Shown here one piece after another: positions 14,545 through 24,011 of a DNA stretch of 64,000 nucleotides (position 1 is its first letter; each line of letters opens with the position of its first letter). This stretch comes from Eulemur rufifrons (Eukaryota; Chordata; Mammalia; Primates; Lemuridae). The stretch is taken from contig NC_091006.1 of NCBI RefSeq assembly GCF_041146395.1, forward strand, positions 9,678,001 to 9,742,000, given 5' to 3'. A model generated the notes under the pieces. That model was not told the origin of the DNA. It did not search any database and was given only the letters and a program-made list of their open reading frames with translations. Position numbers and translations under genes: made by a program.

Positions 14545-14815
14545 GGCTGGGAGTGGTGGCTCACCTTTGTAACGCTGACACTTTGAGAGGCCAAGGCTGG
14601 AGGATCACAGGAGGTCAGGAGTTTGGGACCAGCCCGGGCAACACTGAGACCCGGTCGCTACAAATAAAAAATAAATCGCCAAGCAGTGGGAGTCACTGAG
14701 GCACGAGGATCTCTTCAGCATAAGAGTTTGAGGCTGCAGTGCGCTGTGAGGAAGCCACTGCACTCAAGCCCAGACAACAGAGCGAGACCCTGTCTCAAAA
14801 CCAAAACACGAACAA
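14545..14815 (+). mobile_element. Old Alu shared by both arms
   Basis: A diverged Alu starting 'ggggctgggagtggtggctca' and ending in an A/C-rich tail near 14,810. Its reverse-complement counterpart is at about 57,028-57,320, so it was present before the duplication. Confidence 0.85.
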
Positions 14816-15011
14816 ACCCTTTCCATGCATCAGAATCACAGGGAAGAACGTAACACAGTTGTGTGAATCCCTGCAGTTCAACGGTTTGCAATGATACTGC
14901 TCATGCCAGGACGACAATCTGAGAATCACAGCTCAAGATGGTGTCAAGTGTTTAAGTAGAATTCATTTATAACACATTTGGTCCACGAAAGTTTTAAGTT
15001 CTTGGTCTCAA

Positions 15012-15357
15012 TTTTTTTTTTTTTTTTTTTTTTGAGACAGAGTCTCACTCTGTTGCCCAGGCTAGAGTGAGTGCCGTGGCGTCAGCCTAGCTCACAGCAA
15101 CCTCAAACTCCTGGGCTCAAGCGATCCTACTGCCTCAGCCTCCCGAGTAGCTGGGACTACAGGCATGCACCACCATGCCCGGCTAGTTTTTTCTACATAT
15201 ATTTAGCTGTCTATATAATTTCTTTCTGTTTTTAGTAGAGATGGGGTCTCGCTCTTGCTCAGGCTGGTCTCGAACTCCTGAGCTCAAACGATCCGCCCAC
15301 CTCGGCCTCCCAGAGTGCTAGGATTACAGGCGTGAGCCACCGCGCCCCGCCGGTCTC
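15012..15357 (-). mobile_element. Lemur-type Alu just upstream of the Ser/Pro gene
   Basis: Inverted full-length lemur-type Alu with poly-T at 15,012-15,033. It is flanked by the duplicated word GGTCTCAA (left at about 15,004, right at about 15,352). Arm 2 has the uninterrupted empty site near 56,815-56,830. It sits about 50-100 bp from the CpG promoter of the gene at 15,754. Confidence 0.95.
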
Positions 15358-15384
15358 AAATTTTTAACAGGAAATCAACTAAGG

Positions 15385-15640
15385 AGAGCGATTCCTATTG
15401 GGTGGCTACGACTCACCGGAAGGAGGCGGGAAGTTCTTTCCCCTCCCCTCCTAGGCCCCGCCCAACTGTACTTAAGCCCCGCCCCATCCGGTCTGTCCTC
15501 AGACCCTCGCAGAGGAGAGCGGCGTTCGTGCCATTTTGTGGGCTGTGCGTCCACCTGGTGCTTGCGGCGTCCTGCGATCTGGAAGTGGATTCGGAAGTTA
15601 GAAGGACAGAACACTCGGGTAACAGAGTCTCTGTCTGATT
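15385..15640 (+). promoter_or_regulatory. Probable promoter and leader of the Ser/Pro-rich gene
   Basis: A compact GC-rich block with two GC boxes (cccgccc at about 15,455-15,487 region), an inverted CCAAT box (attgg near 15,398) and an ACTTAAG element between the GC boxes. It is followed by a leader conserved between arms. A possible splice donor (gggtaaca) lies at about 15,618; in arm 2 the same site reads gggtaagt. No convincing acceptor is seen before the ATG at 15,754, so I cannot say if the leader is spliced. Start of transcription not fixed. Confidence 0.55.
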
Positions 15641-15753
15641 TGTGTATTCCCATTTTTTTTAAAAAGGAGACAGCACACCACACACACAGAAACACCACCA
15701 CCTCACACTACCCTCCATTTCCGGGGGCTCTGGAAGCTGCCGGTTTCCCAACC

Positions 15754-18336
15754 ATGTCCGCATCTAAGGACAGTGGGGTCACTTCTGGCTCCTCCTGTGA
15801 GCGGGCCCCCAGCCCTGCCTCCCCAGCCCACCTGCCACCCTCCCCCAGCTTCTCTCGCTCCTCTCGCAGCAACTCGGACCCAAGGGCCAGCAGCTCACCG
15901 GGCACCCGGGACTCCTCTCCCTCCCCCTCCAGGGCTTCGCCACATTCACCTCCCTTTACAAACCACGACGGACAGTCACCAAAGCCACTGTGCTCTGCCA
16001 CGTCCTCCCCTGGGTTCTCTTCAGAGTCACCATGCTCGTCAACAATTTACCACATGTTCATATTGCCGTCGCCAAGCAGTTCACCCCCGGCGCCCAGTGA
16101 CTCTCTGGTGTCTCCCAGCTACTCTCCAGCCACCCCCAGATTTGTGGAACATTCAGCCCCCCACCCTCAGGAAACACCTAGAAACTCACAGACCTGCCTG
16201 GACTCTGCTCCCATGTCCCCCATCATCACACCCCCAGTCCTCAGGGAGTCTCCCGTGTCTCCCAGCTGCTCTCCAGCCACCTCCAGATTTCTGCAAGATA
16301 CAGCCTCCCACACCCAGGAAGCACCTACAGACTCACAGGCCTCACTGGGCTCTTTCCCCTTGTCACCCATCTCTTCACACACAGCCTTCAGGGAGTCCCC
16401 TGTGTCTCTCAGCCACTCCCCAACTACCCCTCCATTTCTGGGACATTCACCACCTTACACCCAGGAAGCACCTACAAACTCACAGACCTCACTGGGCTCT
16501 TTCCCCATGTCCCCCGTCTCTTCTCCCCCAGCCTTCTGGGAGTCTCCTGTGTCTCTCACATACTCTTCAGCCATGTCCAGATCACTGCAGGATACAGCCT
16601 CGTACACCCAGGAAGCACCTACAGACTCACAGGCCTCACTGGGCTCTTTCCCCATGTCTCCTGTCTCTTCTCCCGCAGCCTTCTGGCAGTCTCCTGTGTC
16701 TCCCACATACTCTTCAGCCATGTCCAGGTCTCTGCAGGATACAGCCTCGTACACCCAGGAAGCAGCTACAGACTCACAGGCCTCACTGGGCTCTTTCCCC
16801 ATGTCTCCTGTCTCTTCTCCCGCAGCCTTCTGGGAGTCTCCTGTGTCTCCCACATACTCTTCAGCCATGTCCAGATCTCTGCAGGATACAGCTTCGTACA
16901 CCCAGGAAGCAGCTACAGACTCACAGGCCTCACTGGGCTCTTTCCCCATGTCTCCTGTCTCTTCTCCCCCAGCCTTCTGGGAGTCTCCTGTGTCTCCCAC
17001 GTACTCTTCAGCCATGTCCAGATCTCTGCAGGATACAGCCTCGTACACCCAGGAAGCACCTACAGACTCACAGGCCTCACTGGGCTCTTTCCCCATGTCT
17101 CCTGTCTCTTCCCCCCCAGCCTTCAGGGAGCCTCCTGTGTCTCCCACATACTCTTCAGTCATGTCCAGATTTCTGCAAGATACAGCCTTCTACACCCAGG
17201 AAGCACCTACAAACTCACAGACCTCACTGGGCTCTTTCCCCATGTCCCCCGTCTCTTCCCCAGCCTTCAGGGAGCCTCCTGTGTCTCCCACATACTCTTC
17301 AGTCATGTCCAGATTTCTGCAAGATACAGCCTTTTATACCCAGGAAGCACCTACAAACCCACAGACCTCACTGGGCTCCTACCCCATATCTTCTCTCTCT
17401 TCTCCCCCAGCCTTCAGGGAGTCTCCTGTCTTTCCCAGCTACTCTCCAGCCACCTCCAGATCTCTGCAAGATACAGCCTTGTACACCCAGGAAACACCTA
17501 CAAACCCACAGACCTCACTGGGCTCTTTCCCCATGTTTCCCGTCTCTTCTACCCCAGCCTTCTGGGAGTCTCCTGTGTCTCCCACATACTCTTCAGCCAT
17601 GTCCAGATTTCTGCAAGATACAGCCTCCCACACCCAGGAAGCACCTACAAACCCACAGACCTCACTGGGCTCTTTCCCCATGTCTCCCGTGTCTCCCCCA
17701 GCCTTCAGGGAGCCTCCTGTGTCTCCCACATACTCTTCAGCCATGTCCAGATTTCTGCAAGATACAGCCTCCCACACCCAGGAAGCACCTACAAACCCAC
17801 AGACCTCACTGGGCTCTTTCCCCATGTCTCCCGTGTCTCCCCCAGCCTTCAGGGAGCCTCCTGTGTCTCCCACATACTCTTCAGCCATGTCCAGATTTCT
17901 GCAAGATACAGCCTTGTACACCCAGGAAGCACCTACAGACTCACAGACCTCACTGGGCTCTTTCCCCATCTCTTCTCCCGTAGCCTTCAGGGAGTCTCCT
18001 TTGTCTCCTAACAACTCTTCAACGAACCCCAGATTTCTGGAACATTCAGTCCCCAACACCCAGGAAACACCTGGAAACTCACAGGCCTCACTGGGCTCAT
18101 CCCCTGTGTTTCCAGTCTCTTCACCCTCGGCCTTCAGGGAGTCTCCTGTATCTCCTAGCTACTCTTCAGCCATTCCCAGATTTCTGCAAGATACAGCCTC
18201 CCACACCCTCGAAACACCTAGAAGCCCACAGACTTCACCCAGTTCCTCCCCCGTGTCTTCTATCTCTTCACACACAGCCTTCAGGGAGCCTCCTGTGTCT
18301 CCCACCTACTCTCCAACCATCCCCAGATATCTGTAA
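15754..18336 (+). CDS. Uncharacterised Ser/Pro-rich tandem-repeat protein, 860 aa
   Basis: I do not recognise this protein. The frame stays open upstream to 15,538, but I chose the ATG at 15,754 because it has A at -3 and is shared by both duplication arms; it gives MSASKDSGVTSGSS. Residues 1-100 are low-complexity Ser/Pro/Ala with few charges and no signal peptide. A short less biased island, SSTIYHMFILPS, follows. From about residue 107 to the end come tandem 46-49-residue units of the type SLGSFPMSPVSSPPAFxESPVSPTYSSAMSRxLQDTASYTQEAPTDSQ, each rich in SP dipeptides. The protein is predicted largely disordered, and no enzymatic or membrane feature is visible. All unit-length differences preserve the frame, which argues for translation. 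Two in-frame TAA codons (18,334 and 18,340) end it. The stop is shared by both arms. It may be a truncated version of a longer ancestral protein. Location and role are unknown. Confidence 0.6.
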   Translation: MSASKDSGVTSGSSCERAPSPASPAHLPPSPSFSRSSRSNSDPRASSSPGTRDSSPSPSRASPHSPPFTNHDGQSPKPLCSATSSPGFSSESPCSSTIYHMFILPSPSSSPPAPSDSLVSPSYSPATPRFVEHSAPHPQETPRNSQTCLDSAPMSPIITPPVLRESPVSPSCSPATSRFLQDTASHTQEAPTDSQASLGSFPLSPISSHTAFRESPVSLSHSPTTPPFLGHSPPYTQEAPTNSQTSLGSFPMSPVSSPPAFWESPVSLTYSSAMSRSLQDTASYTQEAPTDSQASLGSFPMSPVSSPAAFWQSPVSPTYSSAMSRSLQDTASYTQEAATDSQASLGSFPMSPVSSPAAFWESPVSPTYSSAMSRSLQDTASYTQEAATDSQASLGSFPMSPVSSPPAFWESPVSPTYSSAMSRSLQDTASYTQEAPTDSQASLGSFPMSPVSSPPAFREPPVSPTYSSVMSRFLQDTAFYTQEAPTNSQTSLGSFPMSPVSSPAFREPPVSPTYSSVMSRFLQDTAFYTQEAPTNPQTSLGSYPISSLSSPPAFRESPVFPSYSPATSRSLQDTALYTQETPTNPQTSLGSFPMFPVSSTPAFWESPVSPTYSSAMSRFLQDTASHTQEAPTNPQTSLGSFPMSPVSPPAFREPPVSPTYSSAMSRFLQDTASHTQEAPTNPQTSLGSFPMSPVSPPAFREPPVSPTYSSAMSRFLQDTALYTQEAPTDSQTSLGSFPISSPVAFRESPLSPNNSSTNPRFLEHSVPNTQETPGNSQASLGSSPVFPVSSPSAFRESPVSPSYSSAIPRFLQDTASHTLETPRSPQTSPSSSPVSSISSHTAFREPPVSPTYSPTIPRYL
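16195..18333 (+). repeat. Coding minisatellite, 15 units of 138-147 bp
   Basis: Unit starts are 16195, 16342, 16489, 16636, 16783, 16930, 17077, 17224, 17368, 17515, 17662, 17806, 17950, 18088 and 18235 (last one partial). Lengths are mostly 147 bp, with three of 144 and one of 138. A further degenerate unit precedes at about 16,075. Units 3-7 (16,489-17,223) are closely alike and point to recent local amplification. The outermost units are more diverged. Both other plus frames and parts of the minus strand stay open because the unit is a multiple of three. Confidence 0.95.
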
Positions 18337-18975
18337 CCATAAGCTGAACACACCCAGCTCGCGGCCCTCACTGGGCTCCTCCCCATGTCTTCTAGCTCTT
18401 CACCCCCAGCCTACAGACACTCTCCGTGTCTCCCAGCTCCTCCCCACCTATCCCCACATTTCTGTGGGAGTCAGTACCCTACAGGCAGGAAACACCTAGT
18501 AACTCGCATACATCTCCACATTATTCCCCCATGCGCCTTGGCTACACAGCAGTGGATGCTACATATGCCCCCTGTGGCTACATATGCCATCTCCTTGGAC
18601 GTTCACACAGTCTCAGGGCCTCACAGCCACTCTCCATTATTTTCCTTCTGATTCAAGTCATGGCCGAACTATTGGCCAATGTGATGCTCTCCCCTGCCCA
18701 TTTCTCCACATCCTGAGGGTCACTCACCCACCCACAGGACAGACTCTCCTGCATTCCGCCCTCACACAAAAACCTGTCCTTCTACTTGCCACTGCCACAC
18801 ACTTGTTGGCCAAAGAGGTCCCTCTAATGACTGTCACCACCTAGGCCATGATCATTCCTCAGCTAGGCTGTTTTGACCCTCCTGCCCGCAGATGACATTG
18901 CTGCCCCTGGGAACCCCCAGCCTATCTGCCTCCCTGAGGGCAACACTACTAGTGACAGTGCAGCATGACCCCCTG
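18337..18975 (+). pseudogene. Decayed downstream part of the Ser/Pro-rich gene
   Basis: Past the stop, sequence homologous to the repeat units continues (for example SSSPPAYRHSP, then SVPYRQETPSNS in a shifted frame). It is followed by a non-repetitive region with peptide words such as HLLAKEVPL. In arm 2 the matching segment is one open frame of 193 codons (54,069-54,650 minus). In arm 1 it is broken by an extra base near 18,580 (gctacatatgcc versus gctccaatgcc) and by TAG at about 18,842. I read this as a relic of an ancestral C-terminal part. Confidence 0.55.
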
Positions 18976-19054
18976 CCTGGCACTGACAGTTTGCGATCCC
19001 TTCTTTATAAATAGTCATTTTTCCTTCACTGTCTGTTTTCTTTCTTTGTTTCTT

Positions 19055-19489
19055 TCTTTTTTTTTTTTTTGTCTCACTCTGTTGCCCTAACTACCTAACT
19101 AGAATGCAGTGGTATCATCGTAGCTCACAGCAACCTCAAACTCCTGGGCTCAAGTGATTCTCCTGCCTCAGCCTCCTGAGTTGCTGGGACTATAGGTGTG
19201 CACCACCATGCCCAGCTAATTTTTCCATTGTTTTGTAGAGATGGAGTCTTGCTTCTGGCTCAGGCTGGTCTTTTTTTTTTCTTCTTTTTCTTTTTCTTTC
19301 TTTCTTTCTTTTTTTTTTTTTTTTTTTTGAGACAGAGTCTCACTGTGTTGCCCAGGCTAGAGTGCCATGGTGTCAGCCTAGCTCACAGCAACCTCAAACT
19401 CTTGGGCTCAAGTGATCCTTCTGCCTCAGCTTCCGGAGTAGCTGGGACTACAGGCGTGAGCCACCATGCCCGGCTGCACCCGGCCCCAG

Positions 19490-19490
<1 letters not shown>
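19055..19490 (-). mobile_element. Two inverted Alus, nested or adjacent
   Basis: A left partial Alu (about 19,060-19,272) is interrupted or abutted by a second copy starting with a T/C-rich tract at 19,272 and running to about 19,490. The first corresponds to the arm 2 Alu at 53,693-53,990. The second has no counterpart there. Confidence 0.85.
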
Positions 19491-20710
<1,220 letters not shown>

Positions 20711-21336
20711 TTTGTATTTTTACTCTGTTTGAAGATATTTCCTCTGTTTGACCTTCCAGTCTCCACTATAGTTGAAATATGTCAAAATTCCCCTTTTCAG
20801 CTCCTATTTCAAATGTTTAAATTTGAAAACCCAATTAAGTTTTTGTTTTTAGTACCACTTAGTGTTTTCCCCATTTTTCTTCCCTGCCCATCTCTCCCTC
20901 TCCCTCCCTCCTTCCCTCAGTACATTCTTAACAGTTTTCAGTGAAATTTTATTGTTGTTATTAACTGGTATCTCTCTTCCGTGGTTCTTCATCAGTAACC
21001 ATCTAAAAGTTACACCTTTTTTGCCTTACACAGCTACTCCAGATAAACTCATGGTAAGTTTAACCATCGTGAGTCAGGGACTGTCTGTATATGAATATGG
21101 GTTCATTTATTACCCTTACAGGTGATAATACTGTGTACTTCTTAACAGTGGCAAACTGACAAGGAGTGAAAAATTACAGCATTTGCACATTCAGTTGCCA
21201 CAGGGATTGCACATAGTGTTTTGCAGTTTGCATGAGGAAGGATGAGAGCTGAGACTTCATGATGGGCTTGGAACAGATTCATCTGCCCACATCTTATAGA
21301 GATTGGTCCTTAGTTTTGCACATAAAGAAACTCCAG
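20711..21336. other. Arm 1 non-coding stretch, shared with arm 2
   Basis: Homologous to about 50,710-51,345 in arm 2. It contains a C/T-rich tract (about 20,880-20,920) and no supported gene. Confidence 0.6.
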
Positions 21337-21682
21337 GCCGGGCGCGGTGGCTCACGCCTGTAATCCTAGCACTCTGGGAGGCCGAGGTGGGCGGATCGTT
21401 TGAGCTCAGGAGTTCGAGACCAGCCTGAGCAAGAGCGAGACCCCATCTCTACTAAAAATAGAAAGAAATTATATGGACAGCTAAAAATATATATATAGAA
21501 AAAATTAGCCGGGCATGGTGGTGCATGCCTGTAGTCCCAGCTACTCGGGAGGCTGAGACAGGAGGATCGCTTGAGCTCAGGAGTTTGAGGTTGCTGTGAG
21601 CTAGGCTAACGCCACGGCACTCACTCTAGCCTGGGCAACAGAGTGAGACTCTGTCTCAAAAAAAAAAAAAAAAAAAAAAAGA
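21337..21682 (+). mobile_element. Lemur-type Alu, arm 1 only
   Basis: Full-length young Alu flanked by the duplicated word AAAGAAACTCCAG. The empty site is seen in arm 2 at about 50,715-50,740. Confidence 0.95.
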
Positions 21683-22940
21683 AACTCCAGTTTACTGATT
21701 TCCCAGGGAAATGAGAAAATTCTAAGAGTGACATATCACATTAGCCATAGTCACATAAAACTCTGTTTTGAGTCAGAGACTGATGTGTTTATTTGATTAT
21801 GATGCAGAAATCATAAAGATTCCATGGAGGAAGTGATATTCAAATTGGGTCCCGTAAATATTGGGTAATATTTCAAAAGTGAAGGAGAGGTTGGTCATTT
21901 CAAAGAGTAGGACGATAGCATCAGAGATGGAGTTGTAAAAATGGCAGGACATGAGCTGGGAGCTAAAACTGTTCATGCTCAAGAAAGGTGGGTTTGTGAC
22001 CAAATGCATCCAGGCTTTGGATTTTGATTCTGCGACTGGGTTATTTTTCTAAGCAATGGGTGCCTTTGATAATTTTTGAGAATTTGTCAAAACAATTCAA
22101 AAGTTTATTTGGAAGAGCATCCTAGGATTCCCAGGATAAAATTTTTGAAATACAATAAGAATGGAGAGAGAAATGTGTTATTGCTCTAAGTGAACACTTT
22201 CATGGTGACACAGAAGAAGTTATCTTTGTCATGGGAAGAGAGCTGTATCCCATAAAATACCTAATTAATAATATATAGAATAATGTAGTGATTATGATGG
22301 CATTGATATCAGTAGAGAAAGAATGAATTTTTCAGTAAATACCATTGAGAAAACTTGACAACAATTTGGTGAAAAAGAAAACTAGATCTCTCTTTCACAC
22401 CGTCACTGAAATAAATCACACAGGGATTAGAAAGAACAATAAAAGCACTAGATGTGAATATAAATGTCCCCTTATTAGGAATCGGGGTAAGGAGAGTCTT
22501 CAAAATCATTGGAATAAAGGTAGAATCCCAAATGGAAAGACTGATAAATTTGGTCAGATAAAGGGTTTTTTTTAAACTTATTTACTTTATAAAATTTCCA
22601 ACTTAGAAAAAATTCATCATATACAGAGTCAATACCATTAGTATACAGGAAGAATTGGAATTTAATATTTTCTTTTTGCATCAAATATGCACTACTTTTG
22701 AAATAGACACTTAAATGTAATTTACACCAAACCATCAATAATACTTTATATTTATATCCTGGGTCTGAGAATATTGTCAGATTTGCTAAAAAGCGAATAT
22801 CAGTACTGAGTATATGCTTTTTTCCTTTTTGGTGTCAGTAACCAAATTTATCCCTGAGCCTGAGACACAGGAACAGGCCCCATGAGTCACAGTGTTTCTC
22901 TGGCAGCCTTCCGAGTAAAGACTATTAAAGAAAGGTGCAC
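21683..22940. other. Arm 1 non-coding stretch
   Basis: Homologous to arm 2 at about 48,545-50,710, where the match is interrupted by about 1.2 kb of extra sequence including an LTR. Nothing gene-like was seen. Confidence 0.6.
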
Positions 22941-22949
22941 TGGTGTCAC

Positions 22950-23145
22950 ATAGCTGAGTGCAGGAACGTCGTGAGTACCCACCGCCCACAGCCTGGCAGT
23001 GGGCAGGACTCCAGGTGGACGTTCACTTACAACACCGTCTGAACCTAAGACCGCGGCGCGGAGGGTTCTGGGAAATGTAGTCTGGGACCGACGGACTCGC
23101 ACACTTCCGTTTCCGGTCCAGCGTGCCACTGCAGTTTAAGCAACG
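22950..23145 (+). promoter_or_regulatory. ZNF229: ZNF229 promoter and first non-coding exon (arm 1)
   Basis: A CpG-rich block. The minus-strand motif ACTACATTTCCCAGAACCC lies at 23,063-23,081 and fits the ZNF143 (Staf) site. A CTTCCG/TTCCGG pair at about 23,104-23,114 could bind ETS factors. The first exon ends at 23,145 with CAACG before a gtgagg donor. Transcripts from here would splice to exon 2 (23,931) and then into the coding exons from 28.9 kb. No TATA box is evident. The motif and donor context are duplicated in arm 2 near 48.4 kb. Confidence 0.7.
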
Positions 23146-23930
23146 GTGAGGCATGTAGAGTTGTGTGGGTCTCTTTGGGGGTCATCGATCCGGCCGCAGC
23201 AATAAGGGTCGGCTTTCTGAGACCTGGGGAAAGGGGTGGCGTGTGGTTGAGGGTCGGAGCCAGGGGATCTCGACGAGATCGGCCTGAAGGAGGGGTTTGA
23301 GGAGGAAGATGCACCCAGGACGGTATGGGGGGCGGGACCCGTGCCGGCAGCGCCAGGCACCTCCGGGCTTGGAAGGAGCAGTTAGAGGCCAGCAGATCTA
23401 GCTTTGAAATGAGCACCTCTCAATTTGGGCGACTCCAGTCTGGGAAGTCGCAGATCCATGATATGTAGAATTCTTTCAGGGTAGCCGCCCACCGACTTGG
23501 GTAGTAATTTCAGAGTTTTCTGTCTGTGAAGTCATTTCTGTAAAGGGGTGCAGAAGTTATTCCTCGTGTTGTGTATGTATTCCTTTGAAAATTATTAAGC
23601 ACGATACAAGTCAATGAGAGTTGTTCGCTCTATGGTTGCTGGCTCTGCTTTTTGTAGCATCCCAGACACACAGTTTGAATTCCACTCTTAAGTGCCATGC
23701 AGCCTGTGAGACTTACAGCTCTGAATTCAAATCTGGAGATTGTGTCTTGATGCTCACTGTTTCCTGCAAGCTACAGTCAGTGTAGAATTGTAGACAGGAC
23801 TTTTGAAGCAAGTATTAGGGACAGATTACAGGAGGGGTACAGGAAGGTAGGCACTCAGAGATTTCCCCTTGTTGTGTGTTGGGAATTGTGATTAAATCAT
23901 GCTATTCCTTGGCTCATTTTTCTTTCACAG

Positions 23931-24011
23931 CTTTGCCTATGTGGGACTATTCCTTTCTCAGAGAGGTCTGTATAGAAGAGGAAGCCTGATCTCTTGCCAG
24001 CAGAGCTTCAG
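23931..24011 (+). other. ZNF229: ZNF229 non-coding exon 2 (arm 1)
   Basis: An 81-nt exon with a clear polypyrimidine acceptor (tttctttcacag) and a consensus gtgagt donor at 24,012. It contains ATG (in ctatgtggga), but its frame closes quickly, so it is likely leader. Both splice sites are kept in the arm 2 copy (46,732-46,819), which supports exon status. Confidence 0.65.

Noticed and set aside
15538..15753. Extension of the Ser/Pro frame upstream of 15,754
   Set aside because: The upstream start is not a good ATG context, the stretch covers promoter/leader sequence with a possible splice donor, and it is not collinear in frame in arm 2.
16455..18059. Minus-strand frames of 235 and 206 codons with a regular Gly/Glu-rich repeat
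   Set aside because: Antisense shadows of the minisatellite; no promoter or start context on that strand and the plus frame carries the start-codon and shared-stop evidence.
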